A stretch of 64,000 nucleotides of DNA from assembly GCF_003945595.2 (NCBI RefSeq), contig NW_024104330.1, positions 736,366 to 800,365 of the forward strand. Reading direction: 5' to 3'. The translations under genes and the position numbers were made by a program. A model generated the notes under the pieces. It was given only the letters and a program-made list of their open reading frames with translations. It had not been told where the DNA came from and ran no database searches. Every line of letters starts with the position of its first letter. Position 1 is the stretch's first letter. The stretch is from Pipra filicauda (taxonomy: Eukaryota; Chordata; Aves; Passeriformes; Pipridae). This document shows positions 1 through 13,607 of the stretch, one piece after another.

Positions 1-2840
1 AATCACTCACATAGGTATAAGTGCAAAAATTGTTCAGCACTTTTCAGAAATCCAGTCAAGGTTATTTCCTCTGAGATTCTTGCCACAGATTTGAGGGGGT
101 TTAAAATCCCTTTTCAAAATATCATGTTTGCGCTCCTGTGAGTGATTCAGGAACCGCCCTTGTCCACCTTTAATGAAGTTGTCAGAGCTACATCAGGGTT
201 AATTAAACCCAAGAGGCACAAAACTATAGTGTGGATTAAATAGGATGTCTCATAAGCCCTGGATATGAGAATGAATAATATTCAAACCTGACAAGCACTT
301 ATCATTTCCATAGTATTCTTGCACACATTGGTAATTCTCAATCCCTGTCCCTCATTACATGACAAAATTTGTCTGAAAGACTTGACATCAATTTCTCCTT
401 CATTTGGAATCATATAAACATCATTTATATCATCCAGTGTTTAGTGCAGGGTTAAACTATACCTCTGGGTAACAAACAAATCTAGACTGAGTTTCCATGG
501 ATTCGTCATGAACAAAGTAATGTCTTTGAAGAGCAAAGTTAAAAAAACAACAACACAAAAAGCCCTTTGGTCTGAGCAATTTCAAGTCCTAATGCAACAT
601 TCTTGCCTATGAAAATTAATGCTGTAAAAGCCCTAGAGAGGAAACCTGTAGAAAAACTCATCCATCACTATAGCTAACGCTGAGAAGGGCTTTTCCACTT
701 AAACTTTTTTTTTAAGAAAACTTTTTTTTTTTAAGACAACAATACTTTCTTCTAGCTGAAATTATTCAGATAGACAAGAAAAAAAAAGAGAAAATAAAAA
801 AAATTCTGAGTTTTCAGTTGATTCAACCCCTCAATCTAGTTTACTAGGTAATCATATCAACATTAGATTCAGAATAAGAAGTGTGAAAGGAGCAAGTGAC
901 CAGGTGACATTTTGCCTGTTCAGGGTTGGAAGCTTCAGCCACTCAAGGTCTATGTTCTTGTATAGAGAACAAGCACTTCCACAAACCCTCTTGCAACTGA
1001 CAGAGTTAAGGATTAATTAGTTTTTAAAAGACCTTATTTCAATATGGTCAAAATTCTTCAGAAATAATAAGATTTAATAAAATTTTAAAAGCAGTACCAC
1101 CTCTTCACTTGAAGAATGGTATAAATAGGTTGCAAGAGAGATTTTCCTTGCTCTACTCTACAAAACTTAAGAAAAACCAAACCAAAACAAAACCAAACCC
1201 ATCACTTTAAAAGTCGTAATATTTTAAAAACATTTAAAGCTTCCAGTGAGTGATTTTACAAAGTGCAACACAAAAAATGTACATTGAATGCAATGACCAG
1301 CTGCAAAGTTAAAGCTTCTGCTTTTGTGGTTCAAAGGCAAAACAAGCAAACTCTATATAATTTTTAGACTTCTGATTATTTTATTTTTTTAACACTTTGC
1401 CTGTTCTCAGAAGTGACATCAGTGCCTAATACCAGGCTTTGCCTATACACCACAACAAACTTTGATTGCTTCTAACTTTGCCAAACGTAAATGCTTGGGC
1501 TGCAATTTCCCAATCTTTGTCTCTACCCCAGGCAAAACATACTGAGAAAGCTTCAGTGAAGACATTTCTGTAATTTTCAAGAAAAAACATACAATATAAA
1601 AAGATATAAGGTTTTATTGAAGTGATACAAAACTACCTGGCATTGATCCTTCAAGAAACTTTAGTGCCTTCATGCTTTAGGGAGAGGATTTGATGCCTTG
1701 TAACTGCATTGAGTCTGCTTCAGCTGCTCACAGCTTTGATACAGAGAGACCTCAGGCACTCAGCAGCCCTAAGGGGTGCCCCAGAAATAACAGGGTGAAC
1801 AAGATAAGGGAATTAAGTAGATATGGACTTAATGCACCCATGAAGCAGCAATATGCTGTTCATGTACCATCATAGTGCCAGGACTTGTCTGTTCTGTGCC
1901 ATACTTCAGCGTATCTCTGGATCCAGAGAAGCCACAGAGGTGTTGGGGAAGTGCAGTGCCAGTCAGTGATTCAACAGGAAAGGGGAAGAATGACTGATGA
2001 TCCAGAAGTGGTGGACTCCACAGCACAATGCAAGCTGCCCCAGCCACAGACACAGCCTTTGTCACCTGTCTTTAGTTTGTTACTGGACACTGCCCCACAG
2101 CTCAGGCACCCTCTCGTGCCCTGCTCATGGTTGTCATGATCACACAGATAATTAAGCTCTTATTTTATCCAGCCATTTAAACTAGGACTATTTCATGACC
2201 TGAAAGCTTCTTAAGGGCCTCTATTTCTACTAGAGAATGGTTTTGTGCAATTATTTTTCTTTGATAATGGCACCAGGGAACATCCAGTTCCACTATTTGG
2301 GCTCAAAAGAAATCTTTGCCATCATCCCCAGCCCATGTCTGAGCTTGTGGTCCAAATTCAAGGAAAGATAAAGGAAATTTATTCATTTATTCCAGCAAAC
2401 TTTGGATTAGGTCATGAAATCAAGGCCACTCATGAAGCCAAACAAGATGTGTAATGCAAGCATGATCCTTTGGTGGTCTGGGGACCTGGGTAACAGTGTG
2501 CTTGCAGAACTTAATAGGCAATAGGAGGGATGAGCCACAGGCATTTGTTCAATGTAATGGATTGTCTAAGTCTTCTTCCACTACCTTCCCTAAAGGTCAG
2601 TGTATATTTGGAGGAAGGGCCCAGAGGGGATTAAGACCCACTGCTAAGTGCCCCAGCAGTTGCTCAGATACAGCTTCTACATTGCAACCAGTCATCTTTT
2701 CGCATGATATTTCCCTGCCTGCACATGACCTCACAGAAAGCAAAGCTGTTGCTTCAGAAAAAAGCCAGTCTCAGGCACTAACAGGCACAATTTAGCATAG
2801 ATTGCTGCAGCAGTCTCATACAACTTAACTTGCACAGAGA
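1..2840. other. No gene: unique AT-rich sequence
   Basis: I see no gene here. Short T/A runs occur at 704-735 and 779-803, and an A/C tract lies at 1171-1200. From about 1690 to 2140 the sequence is less AT-rich and open frames of 61-84 codons overlap on both strands. They have no family motif and start and stop without splice-like borders. Confidence 0.7.
1171..1200 (+). repeat. A/C-rich low-complexity tract
   Basis: An irregular run of AAACC/AAAAC units. It is one of several A/C-biased tracts on this strand in the first 37 kb. Confidence 0.9.
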
Positions 2841-5800
2841 AGCACAAGGAGCCCTCCCATTATCTTTTTCCTCAGATTTGCTACATGGGCAGTAGCTGAC
2901 AGCAGAACAGTGTTAATATACTGATGGAAGAAGAGAGAGAAAGGAATAAAATCTTAAAACCATCATAGCTGTTTTTGCAGAAACGGTCTGGCAATAGCTG
3001 TTCAGGATAAGGTTCATACAGACCACAGCTAGGGTTCCACGTCAGAACTTTGGGCAGTGATGTGCCTTTCCCTATCCATAAGGTAAAATAGATAATTTCA
3101 GCACTGTCCGAACTCTCCTTACTCCAGCTCGAGATGTTTCTCTGCATGGATGTGATTTAATAGAGTTCCTTCTCCCTGCCCAACTTCACTGCAGAGGAAA
3201 TCTGGGATGTCATCCCTGAATATCATTTCATGGGCTTATTTGGATCTTAACCATTAATATCCATGTACAGTTATGATTTCATTCTAGTACAAAGACCACT
3301 GTACTCTAAAGTAGCTGTAAGCAAAAAAGAGGAAAAGTAGGGTGAAAGTCTTTAATGCAGACTGCCTTTGATGAAGAGATCAGCCATATCAGCTAAGCTG
3401 AGGAAGAAAGAAACTAATGCCAGAAAAAGCCTAGGCCATTTTTGTCCTGAGGTGTGAAGGACTGGGGACAGTCTCAACTTGAATTATGAGCTTGTTTCCA
3501 CGGGACTCCTGGGCTGGTATTGGTGTCCCTGCTTCTTACTCATGTCTGAGAGCAAAGTCACAGTCTACCCTCAAGGAAGAGAGAGTGCTGCGCAGCAGAA
3601 ACAGCTCAGTAGTGATGGGTTACAAATATTAGTCAAAATCAGGGGTAGAATTCCTTTCCTTAGTGTACCAGAATCATACACAGAAAACTTCTTTCCATAA
3701 TTTTCATAATGGAAAGAAACATCACTTCTGAACATGAAAATTTAAAAGTGATGAGCAGGAAAGAGATGGAAATAAGAGTGGCAGGCAAACTGGGATCCCT
3801 GTTCTCTTCAAGAATGAATTACCAGGCTGGCTATTCCTGATCTCCTAAATTTCAGCTGAAATCTCACCTTATCAGGGAAATAATCATAACAGTGGGAGAA
3901 TTTAGGAGATTAAAACAAGATAGGTAAGAGAAAGTGCTAATGAACCAAACATTGAGTTTTCAAATGCAGTGTTTTTTCTCAGTGCATCGAAAATGAATGA
4001 AGCTGATTTTCAAGAACAAGAGCATTCTTTGAGCCATATACCTGTAACTGGTCTCGAGTTTTTACTTCCACTGCCTTTGGGGAGTTTCATTATTTTTTAT
4101 AATATTCCAGCTGCCATTCAAATCTCAAACAAATAATGAATAATGTAAAATCAATTGTCTGGAAATAGGTTTACTTATAAAAATCTAGTGAGTTGGGATA
4201 ACCTGACTAAATTGTTTCTCCTCATTCCTGTTGTTCATGAACTCCTTTTAATCTTCAGGCTCCCAGGTAATTTATATCCAGCAACCAACTTACAGATTTC
4301 ATTTGATCAAACAGACTGATGAGAATGATAAATTTTGAGATTGCTGAAATATCCAATCCTGATGGGTTTGAGATGCTGTGAATGGTCTCAAAAGTATCTC
4401 TTGGGGTAATATTGCTTTTTATAGTTTCTTAGCTATTGAAAAGCCATACTAAGAGCATGTTGAAGAATAAGACACAGCTCAAAGTTAAGATTGGATATAG
4501 GCTTCTGATATCAGGCCAGACATTTTACCAGCTCCGTTGATTATGGCTGTTGATTTTCATATTTAAATTCAGTAATACATTGGTAATACATTAATTATGA
4601 TTTGCAATTACCTCTAGTGAGGTAGGAGCTACATTGTACACTCCAATGAACTTCAGAAAAATTCACATAATTGCTCACATAAAAGAATAAAATGCTGTTT
4701 AGTTTAACTAAACTGTAAACTTTTTTAAAATACATTTTATCTTGGCATTGCTATCACACATTTCTAAGCAGAAGAATTTCTGCGTGTCTTGGGTACTTTC
4801 AGCCTGCAAACAGACCAAAGTCACAAGCTGTGTTTCTATTTAAGAGCGTGTTCTCAGCAGTTTGGCATAAGCACCTTGCAGGGTAGGTCTTTCTTTCCCA
4901 AGATAATGTGCAAAAAGTTAAAATTTATAGGTTTTTTTTTCTTTTTTTTTTTGTTATATATATAATGCAGCAATTTACTGATATTTCAAGTCTTTTAAAG
5001 ACTACCAAATGATTCATAGTGAAGCTGAAAACCTGGTCACTTTGCAAATTTCTCTTTCACCTTTTTCACCATTGCAGAAGTCAAGACTGCATGAAACCTT
5101 CATGTATATACATTGTGAAGACGCTTTTAAGCCTGAAAAATGGTAAAGGGAAGAAAAGGGCAATGCCATTATCTTCAAAGAAGCAAATTCTTGAAAGCCA
5201 TCAAGCAAAGAAAAACCATAAGGCTTTTTCATCAAGAACTGTAGACATGTTGGCACAGTACCTCAGAAATATCCCCAGAATCACATCTCTAACAATTAGT
5301 TTCTACACCGATGAACTGCCAGGCAAAAGAGAAACCTGATGAAAATGGTTAAGACTTCTTTTTCATTTCTTTTAATCAATAATTCAATCATTTTCATCTT
5401 TGCCTCTTAAAAATAGAATGCATTTTTAAACCTTTCCTGACTTAGTAAGAACCCTGCGATTCTACAGAACCCATGGAGGTACACCTAGACCTCCACTCTA
5501 AAATGGGTCATGGTGAGGTCCTCTCACAGTATCATCATGTTTTCATTAGAAGACTAAAAATACAAGAGAGGAACCCCTGATCAGTTCACAGTGCTGAGGC
5601 AACAGCATTTGTGCAATTTTCTTAGAGTATCCACTGGTTCTGCTCTCCTTGGAGACAAGAGAGGCAGGTTGCCCGAAGTACAGAAGAGAAGGCTGCACAC
5701 TTCAATACAGACAGCCTAAGGCTTTAGGATATGACCAGTAAATGCAAAATTTTATCTTTGTGATGCACAATCCCTCTTTCCAAAACAAAATAATAATTAA

Positions 5801-6084
5801 CAAATCTTTGAAATAAGATATTCACCTACAGCATTCCTTCCGGCATAACACTCCTGGCTGACAGAGTAGCGCCATAGCACTCCTAAACTAGACGACCTTG
5901 AAGACAATGAGCTTGCTCTGTCTCCAGCGCCCTGACAGTTCTCATACCTTACCCAAAGCAGCACCACTAAAACCTTCACCATCCAAGGTCACAGGGGCCT
6001 CAGACAACTTGAATATTTATTCCAACAGCAAAACCTACTGCTGCACTTAGTCAAGACAACTCACAACCGACACAGTTATCTCCT
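2841..6084. other. No gene: unique sequence
   Basis: There are overlapping 80- and 106-codon frames on opposite strands at 5014-5339. The plus-strand product is Lys/Ser-rich with no recognised domain. GTAATACATT is repeated with an 11-base period at 4572 and 4583. From about 5840 the CpG content rises toward the probable ancient repeat. Confidence 0.65.
4931..4968 (+). repeat. T-rich low-complexity stretch with TA tail
   Basis: Nine thymines, a cytosine and eleven thymines are followed by GTTATATATATAA. Low complexity only; no element recognised. Confidence 0.9.
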
Positions 6085-6265
6085 TTCAAGTCATCATCAT
6101 CATGGTTAGGCTTCACGAACGAAGATTTGAAAAGGACTCTACCCACGCTTGCTGCAAAGGTGCTGATGGCTAAAAAGGCCAATGCAAGACAGACAAGCCC
6201 GGTTGCAAAAGGCAGAGCGGAATGTCTCCTTAGGTGGTATTGGCAAGATACAGTTCTTTCAAGTA
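6085..6265. repeat. Probable ancient amniote interspersed repeat
   Basis: The segment starts in a short CAT run (about 6091-6102, CATCATCATCAT), passes through GGTTAGGCTTCACGAACGAA, and continues past GACAAGCCCGGTTGCAAAAG and GCGGAATGTCTCCTTAGGTG. From memory, this order of blocks matches a dispersed repeat seen in many reptile and bird genomes, in which a CAT run precedes a 'ttaggcttc.cgaacgaagattt' core. I cannot name the family with certainty. The local CpG density is well above the surrounding DNA, which fits an inserted element or a constrained copy. The 64-codon open frame across it (6127-6321) has no recognised protein motif. The left part (5840-6085) is also CpG-enriched and may belong to the same element. 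Confidence 0.42.
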
Positions 6266-7703
6266 ATAATGTAAGAATGCACCAGGTTTATAAGAGTTGC
6301 TTGCATGGTTACCATGGGTGAATCAGCCTTTATTTGTATGTGATTATTAGACTTGCCTAGACCACTGATATATGATGACATGAAAAATGTTAGCATGGGT
6401 TAAAAATAATCTTTTACATGGTGTCCAATAAAAAACTTTTTTCCCCATGGAAATCAGATCTATTTAATGTAAAAGAAAAGGTCAAAGAGTAATAAACTAG
6501 AGGTTTGGGGTGTTCTTACCAGTCTTAAGAGTTACTGGTTTTGACAGCTATTTCAGATGGTAAACACATTATTTTGGACATATTGTATTTAAAGATTCTT
6601 TGCTATCTGAATCATCCTGGACTCATCTTAAACTCTGAGCTTCCAGTTTTGTATTCTTTGAATTACTGGTTCATTAAAAGATACATCCCCACAAAAATTC
6701 CTTTAAGTACAGTAAAACACAAAATATTTACAAGTTTTAATCAATAAATTACATGACTTGTTTTTTTCAGTGACACATTCATATCAAATGTTGAAAAGGT
6801 TCTCTTACTTGGTTAAATTTAAATGAGAAGTTTTTCCTATTTGCAGAAAATATGAAAACTAAATATCATTAATCTTTAATTCTATGGAGACTAACAATAT
6901 TTATATTCTACCAAATTTATGCTCTCAGAAGTTTCTGAGAGGTCTCAGTCTAGATTAGCCTTTCTTCATACCAGAAGTCAGGAACAAGTCATGTGCACCC
7001 CCAAAAAAGCTACACATAGCTCATGATACCTCTAATAACTTTCAGGGATCAATAATAGAAATGCACACTTTTTGATTTGATATCAAAAAAAGACAGACTA
7101 TCAAAAATGTCTGCATTATAAGAACAAAGAGAAGTTGTTGTTAAAATTGTATTTAAATTGAGTTGTTTTAAAATTCTCTCTCAGCACTATTCTGATCATC
7201 CTATTGGATGATGGACACAAATATCATAGCAAAGGTTCTTCTCATTAAATACTAGCCCATCTGCAAATTAGAAACCAATGAAAACCAAAGGAAAAAAAAA
7301 CAACAAACTAAGTCTTTCCAGGAAAGAGATCTGGACAAGTCTCGACATCTGGACTGTAATCTACCCCCAGAAGAATCTGATATTCTGTAGGTATGAAGCT
7401 ACTCCGGTAGGGAGGAGGATTTTGTTGTTTAGTTTGAATTTCAGCGCTTAAGGTTTAATCAAATAACATCCTTACATCCTCACCCTAACACACTGTTAGC
7501 ACACTCACAAGTTGCTTTCACTAATTCTTATGTTAAATAGTAATTTCCATAGATTAAGATAAGAACTGAATAGCAAAGAGGAGCTGCTTACTTGGGCCCA
7601 CTGGAACTACCCAGAATGGGGTGGAGACAGGAGTCACAGCATAGGTGAGAAGAGATTTCTTCTACCCAGGCAGAAAATTTGTTTTCTATGAGTCTAGTAT
7701 GTT

Positions 7704-7718
7704 AAAAAAAAAAAAAAA
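7704..7718 (+). repeat. Poly(A) run, 15 bases
   Basis: Fifteen adenines between GTATGTT and TCTTTC. No mobile element is recognised next to it. Confidence 0.97.
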
Positions 7719-9498
7719 TCTTTCTTATAACCTGGTTGCTCAGAATCACAGAGAAGTACCCTATTTCTTTAAATAATCCAAGAAGTTGGCTTGGAGGCTT
7801 TAGAGCTTTTGAAGTCACACTGCCCACTCTTGAGATACTAAATAATGCAGCATAAGAGGAGATTGTGCCATACAGCAAGGCAAAAGAAGGAAAGACACTT
7901 GGAGCTGAAGGAGGCAATTAAGGCAGGGCTGCAAGGAAACCCTCAGGATGATTTTTGAATGTTTTCTGCAAAGTGGCCCCTGAATTTTCAAGGACTGAAG
8001 GCATCAGAGGAAGAGATGTGTACAGCTGTGCTTTCTACTTTCCATTGACAGGCCCCTGGGGAGCACCAAAATGGAGCAGATTAAGCAGAGCACTCTTCAA
8101 AGGGGCCTGGTTGCAACTCAGGCAGCCAGACACACCTTTACTATTTGCAGTCTCTAAGGTGAGTATGAATTACGTTGCAAGAGCGGCTGGCTGGCCACTG
8201 CATACAATGCTTCCCTCATAGTGCTGGCTTAGTGCTGGAGCACTGGCAAATGCAAGGTCACAGGGACAAGGGGAGCAGGAACACAACTGGTAGGAAAAGG
8301 CCAGCAGCTGAAATATTCTTGATTTGATCTCTTTCCTTTTTCAATTTTCAGAGTCCTGGCACAATGATGTTTTCAGCATTAAGAAAGTAAAAAGCTTCAA
8401 GGCTGCCTAACTTCCCCCCAGTACAACTTTATTCATCTGACTGTTCTGTCTTGGAATATCTCCCATGGACTAGCTATGCAAGAGCAATCCTCACATACTG
8501 GGATTTCTTACAACTTCCTATTAAAGATACCCACTGGAAATGCCAACATATCAGAAAATGTGACAAACTCTGAATTAGCTTGTATTTTGAGTGCAAGAAC
8601 ACATTTCTATAGCACTGCCTGAAACACTAGTTAAACAGGGAAATACAGTAATGAGACCAAGACAAACTGCTCTCAGAGAACAAGAATAAATCCATTTCCT
8701 CCTGGATTTTTCACATGGCCACAGAAGAGCAAGACTTTGGTTTAATATCATTATTTCTGTCAGAAACATTGTTCATGTATAGGTGGGCTGAGATTACTGG
8801 GCCATAGGACCCAATTTGCATCCTGATTAGCCTGAGTCAGGAGTGAGAGTCCATGTCCCCAGTGCATGGAAAAAAGAGTTCAGGTTTCCAGTCAGGGAAA
8901 CAAAAGAAGAAGCACTCAGTTTGTAGGTCAGCATGCCAAGGTTCAAAAATCCATTGTGCAAATCACCTAGGAAAACCTCTTCAGCCTGCTCATCTTGTTT
9001 GTTTGCCAGCTTGAACATGGATCAGGAGAGTTGTTCAAGCTGTACAACTCAAGTTATCCTCTTGTTCCATGCTAACAATTTATGCTAATTTACCATGCAA
9101 TTTATGCAAGGTAACATTACACAAAGGAGATGAAGGAGCAGAGAGGGTGCTGGAAAGGACCACTTTTTTTTCTCCTAAGCACAGCAAATATTCCCAAGAA
9201 ATTCTACACCACTGATTAAAATATCAGTTTCCAAAATGCACAAGAGTGAAATCTGCATTATCTGATACTTTACTAAGAAAGGAAAATTTTGTCTCTGAGA
9301 AATAAACAGCTCAAGTCTAGTTTGACTTCACTTAGCTGTTTGAGCCCCAGGAAAAAACACAGCTCTATGTTTCCTTTGTAGTGATGGATTTCAGCCTGTG
9401 ACTTGAAACAAATCAAGAAGAAAAAGCTATTGCCCATAGACAGGATATTCACAATATGTGGTCTGTGCCACTAAGAATATTTAGGGATCCTACACTGA

Positions 9499-9586
9499 AA
9501 AAAACAAACAAACTCACAAAACAAAAAGAGAAATCACCAAAAAAGCATCACCTGAAAAAAGCAAAACAAACAAGAGAAAAACAAAG
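9499..9586 (+). repeat. A/C-rich low-complexity tract
   Basis: A degenerate series of AAACAAAC-type units interrupted by short unique words. There are very few T or G. It is not a perfect tandem repeat. Confidence 0.85.
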
Positions 9587-10025
9587 CTAATTGCTCCACT
9601 GCTAAAGACTGGGTGAGGACAGACATGAGTTTTCTCAGGTAAATTAAGAACTTTGGTATTTTCTGACTCACAATCTTGCAATGGCTTTTTTTCCCCACTG
9701 ATTAAACAAAGTGCTTAAATAGTTAAAAATCTCAGGCTGACGGTATGAATCTCAAATTTCATCACCAAATACTCAGAAAGGTCAGTGACTTGCATGATTT
9801 GTAGACATCTTGACCTAAAGAATTCAGTTAAAGAGACTGCAGCTGCCAAAATTGGAAAGGAAACTGGTTAAGTTTTACATATTGAGGTTTTATTGTACTA
9901 GTATGTAGTGTTTCTACAGGTATTCATATTTCACCCTGAGCCAGACACTAAAAAAAAAAGACCAAAACCAGTTCCTGTTAAAAAGATCTAATGAGCCAAA
10001 CTGCAAGGTTTTTACATCAACCTTG

Positions 10026-10069
10026 ATTCATTGCCACTGGCAATGAATATGGAAGGCTGCCTTCCATAT
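10026..10069. repeat. Two abutting perfect hairpins
   Basis: Hairpin 1 has a 10-base stem, ATTCATTGCC (10026-10035) with GGCAATGAAT (10039-10048), around the loop ACT. Hairpin 2 has a 10-base stem, ATATGGAAGG (10047-10056) with CCTTCCATAT (10060-10069), around the loop CTG. The two share bases 10047-10048. Both stems are perfect and both loops have three bases. Nothing around them identifies a transposon or an RNA gene. Confidence 0.95.
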
Positions 10070-12223
10070 GCCTTTATCCTCCACGTCCTCCAATACAGGA
10101 CAGTTCATACTACTTTTAATGCATTAAGTTCCTTGATTTTTAAGTCTTTGTTTATCATATAGTGCCATTATGAATACCACTTAAGAAACAAATTATTATG
10201 GATGGAAATAAAGTTCAAAATTTCACATTAGGGAACGTACTGAGGAGCTGGCACTGTCTCAAACCCAGTGCTCTCAATTCAGAGTATTCAAATATAGACT
10301 GAGTTCAGAACAGAGGCACATTGTCCAGGAGAAAAAAAAATGGTGGGTGAGAGTAACAGTATAATTTCCTCATTTGCACCAGCTGAAGATCTATTCACAT
10401 GACAGGACTGATAATTTGAACAAGAAACTGAAGCAAAAATGAAGATGTGTTTACATAGTTCTGGAGGAAGAGATTTCCAGCTTAGCTTATTCTCTTGTAT
10501 TTAAAGAAAAACAAGATTCTTATAAAAGTGGCTTCCTACCAGTGGTAAGAGCATTCCTATCTGCAAGCCAGTAACTAAAGCACTGTCAAGACAATATCAG
10601 AAAACCTGAAACATAACAACACCCTGACCAGCCACAGGAATGCTACCAATATTCCTCAGGGTTGTTTAACTGATCCTGTCTTGTGATACTTGTGGGAATT
10701 GATCCTTTAAGTTCTCTTTCATCATTTCTAACATATTTTCTAACTTCCACTCTGTTTGGCTCAGGTTTGATATTTAATAACCTGGAAAAACAAATATAGG
10801 TGGGCTACCAAGCAACCTCTCAACAGCTTCTGCTGACAGAGGGGAAACTGAAGACAGCCAGGCTGAAGCTGACTTTGCAAAGCTTGGCTTTTTTATAACT
10901 GTTTCTTCTTCTTTTTAATTTCAAAGACAGGCTTGAGTTTCCTCTGGGGAGTAAGCATATTGGGACAGTCTCAGAACTCCAGGCAGCACGAGTGCTGGAT
11001 TCCTGCCTGCTAACAGTGGCTCTGTTTTGCTCACTTTGCTCACTGCTGTCCTTTTTTTCCCCCAAAGTGTTCATTGATCACTGTCTTTTTGACAGGCACA
11101 TTGCAGACACCTAAGAGGAATTTTTTTCCATGTATATTCTGTGCAGCAAACCCCCTCTTTCTGCTCCCAGACAGTTTCCCAAAAGTCAGTCTACTCCTAA
11201 GTTTTAGAGTTTTCCTTATATTTTTGAAACTGTTACTGACTTCATTACATTCAAGTTCCAAGAATTTTTCTCCAAGTTTTCCAGATTTCTCATCTTGATT
11301 CATTTGTTTACAAATATTTTTTCCATAGTCTTTACTTTTGTTCCATATTTTTCCATGCTGATGCAGAAGTAATATTATCATCCCATCCAGTGATTTCCTG
11401 ATACATTAAGAACCCTATTTTTCCTGACATAAAACCCCCAAACCAGTCTTTCTTAAAAATCATATGCTTCTAGGAGAAAAGCATGATCTGAGAAAAAATA
11501 GTGAAGGGAATAAGATGATGCTCCATGGGAACCAAGAGAGGTATGTCCTGTTCAGACCTCTCAGGAGTCTTACTGTTTAGTTTCCAAGCAAGAATCAGGA
11601 CCAGGCTTTTACCGTGGATACTTACCAGAAGGTCAAGTAATTAATTTGGAAAACACTGAACTTAATATTGAAACACTTTAGCAGAACTTTGGTAGTTAAA
11701 AAAAAAATTTCTTCATTCGTCCAGAGTCTGTGTTTTATTTTCAGGGAAAAGAGTGAAAGCAAATTTTAAAAGTCTTTGCTCAGCTATATTAGTCCCATCT
11801 ATAAAGCCTGTTGACAACTAGTCTGTTAGTAATTAAAAGAATTGAATATAAATTCTCCTAGAACTGAAACCATCATTGATCTAATGTTCTCTCCAAAGTG
11901 AACAGGAAGAGTCTTCATGGTAGCCTGGTTTTTCCAGTGATGCACATGCAACACAGGAAATGGTATTGTTTGACCATTAGTATCCTGCAGAGTTCCTAGT
12001 ACCTGTACTGTCCTTAATTAAATCTTCTACTCAACATGTAACTGGAGAGTTCACATCATGGTAAGACACATGCTTACAGTCAAAATTAAAAATGCCCCAT
12101 TAAGTACTACCTTTAATATACATATTATACACAAATAACTTAGCAATCTAGGTCTTCAAAAGTGTATTGAGGTTTAGAAATATTATTTCAAGTAAATAGT
12201 TACAACCAAGCATATATGAGGGG

Positions 12224-12300
12224 AAAAAAAAAGGAAAAAAACCAAAACACACACACAAAAAAAAACCCCAAACAAACACAAAAACAAACACAAAACCCCA
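12224..12300 (+). repeat. A/C-rich low-complexity tract
   Basis: AAAACCAAAACACACACAC passes into runs of A with CCCC and CAAACA units. It is almost entirely A and C on this strand. Confidence 0.9.
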
Positions 12301-12335
12301 AGTGACTGTAGTCAATTGTACCAACAAACTTAAGC

Positions 12336-12348
12336 AAAAAAAAAAAAA
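12336..12348 (+). repeat. Poly(A) run, 13 bases
   Basis: Thirteen adenines just downstream of the A/C-rich tract, possibly part of the same low-complexity patch. Confidence 0.95.
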
Positions 12349-13574
12349 TCAGCAAGCTGAGTAGAAAATTGGCTAGAAATTGGAAATCAAGTTCTAACAG
12401 GTAGTTGTTTATGAAGGAGGTAAACAGGGTATAAATTGTATTTCTTGTTCTCCAGCTCTATCAGTTATGCAGATGAAGGAATAAGAAATTCCTTCAATAA
12501 ATTCAAGAAATTGAATAAATACAATTCACAGCTTTGCCTAAACATTAGCATAAGAAGAGATACTGGGTTTCAAATGCTGTCCCAGCAGCATTTTGACACA
12601 GAAGCCTAGCAAATAGAATTTAACATAGCTAAGTGGACTTTGCATAATGGAAGTTAAATATTAATTGTAATCACAAAGTAAAGAGCAAATAATGCAGACA
12701 ACAGATATTAAAAGGACTACTGAAGTGCAATAGATCATTTCTCCCCAGATGCATTGTAAGAGCAAGAAAATGGGAGAGCAACGTGTTTGACTGACCACAA
12801 ATCCTAAATTATGCTACACAGTAAACAAAATAATCTATACTTGCCATACTAAATTCAGTTTGGGCTCATTATTTATAGGAAAGCGTTTAGGAGAAAACAA
12901 ACAAACAAAAAACGAGGATGCAGGGTATGTGTTATCCTAGTCACTGTCAAATAAGAATTACCATGAACTTGGGTTTCCTCAGTCTGTTTCAAAAGTCTTA
13001 CCAATAAATGCTTAATAATTGTTAGCAAAAAATACATATTTTTATCAGCAGGTTCATTATTTCACTCACAGGTGCTTATTTATGAAGGTTCCCTTAGGTT
13101 GAAGTAAAGCATATTCATTCCCCATGTTTCTAAGTAAACACATTTGTGGTTATTATTGATGAGAAGAATTATGTGACAGCAATGCAGAGCAGGGATCATA
13201 AACAAACAGTGAGGCTCACCCAGCTGTGTACAGACAGAAATACAAGGGATGGTGTTGCTAACAGCAACGTATTTGTATGTAAGCATACAAATATGCTCCT
13301 GTCATGTTGTGTGACATTCGGGTCAAGCACGTGAAGCACAGAATTGTGTAGCTTATTTGGAATTGCCATACATTCCTTTTAATGCACTGTTAAAGGCTTC
13401 TTGCAGAGCCTGGAATACATTCTATTCATAGTGGTGCATTGTCATTTTTAATAGAAAAATACTAAATCCTAGGAAATGGATTGTCATATTAACCTAGTTT
13501 TTTTCCCCTCAATCTACCTGTCCATGAATTGTTGTCTATGTGTGGACTATTCCTGTCCCATTCTCCCTAGTTTT

Positions 13575-13607
13575 CAAATTCCTGGTTAGGAATTTGAATT
13601 CCTGGTT
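13575..13607. repeat. Combined inverted and direct repeat (AATTCC core)
   Basis: CAAATTCC (13575-13582) pairs with GGAATTTG (13589-13596) around six bases. The 11-mer AATTCCTGGTT occurs at 13577 and again at 13597, a 20-base period. This looks like a small local duplication. Confidence 0.9.

Larger units (their letters stand above)
6266..10025. other. No gene: unique sequence
   Basis: Mostly AT-rich single-copy-looking DNA. It contains the A15 run at 7704 and the A/C tract at 9499-9586. The stretch 7955-8300 is GC-balanced, with an 88-codon frame of no recognisable identity. Confidence 0.65.

Noticed and set aside
1690..2139. Adjacent open frames in a GC-balanced stretch, considered as exons
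   Set aside because: Different frames and strands are equally open, no recognised protein motif appears, and no convincing acceptor or donor pair frames any of them.
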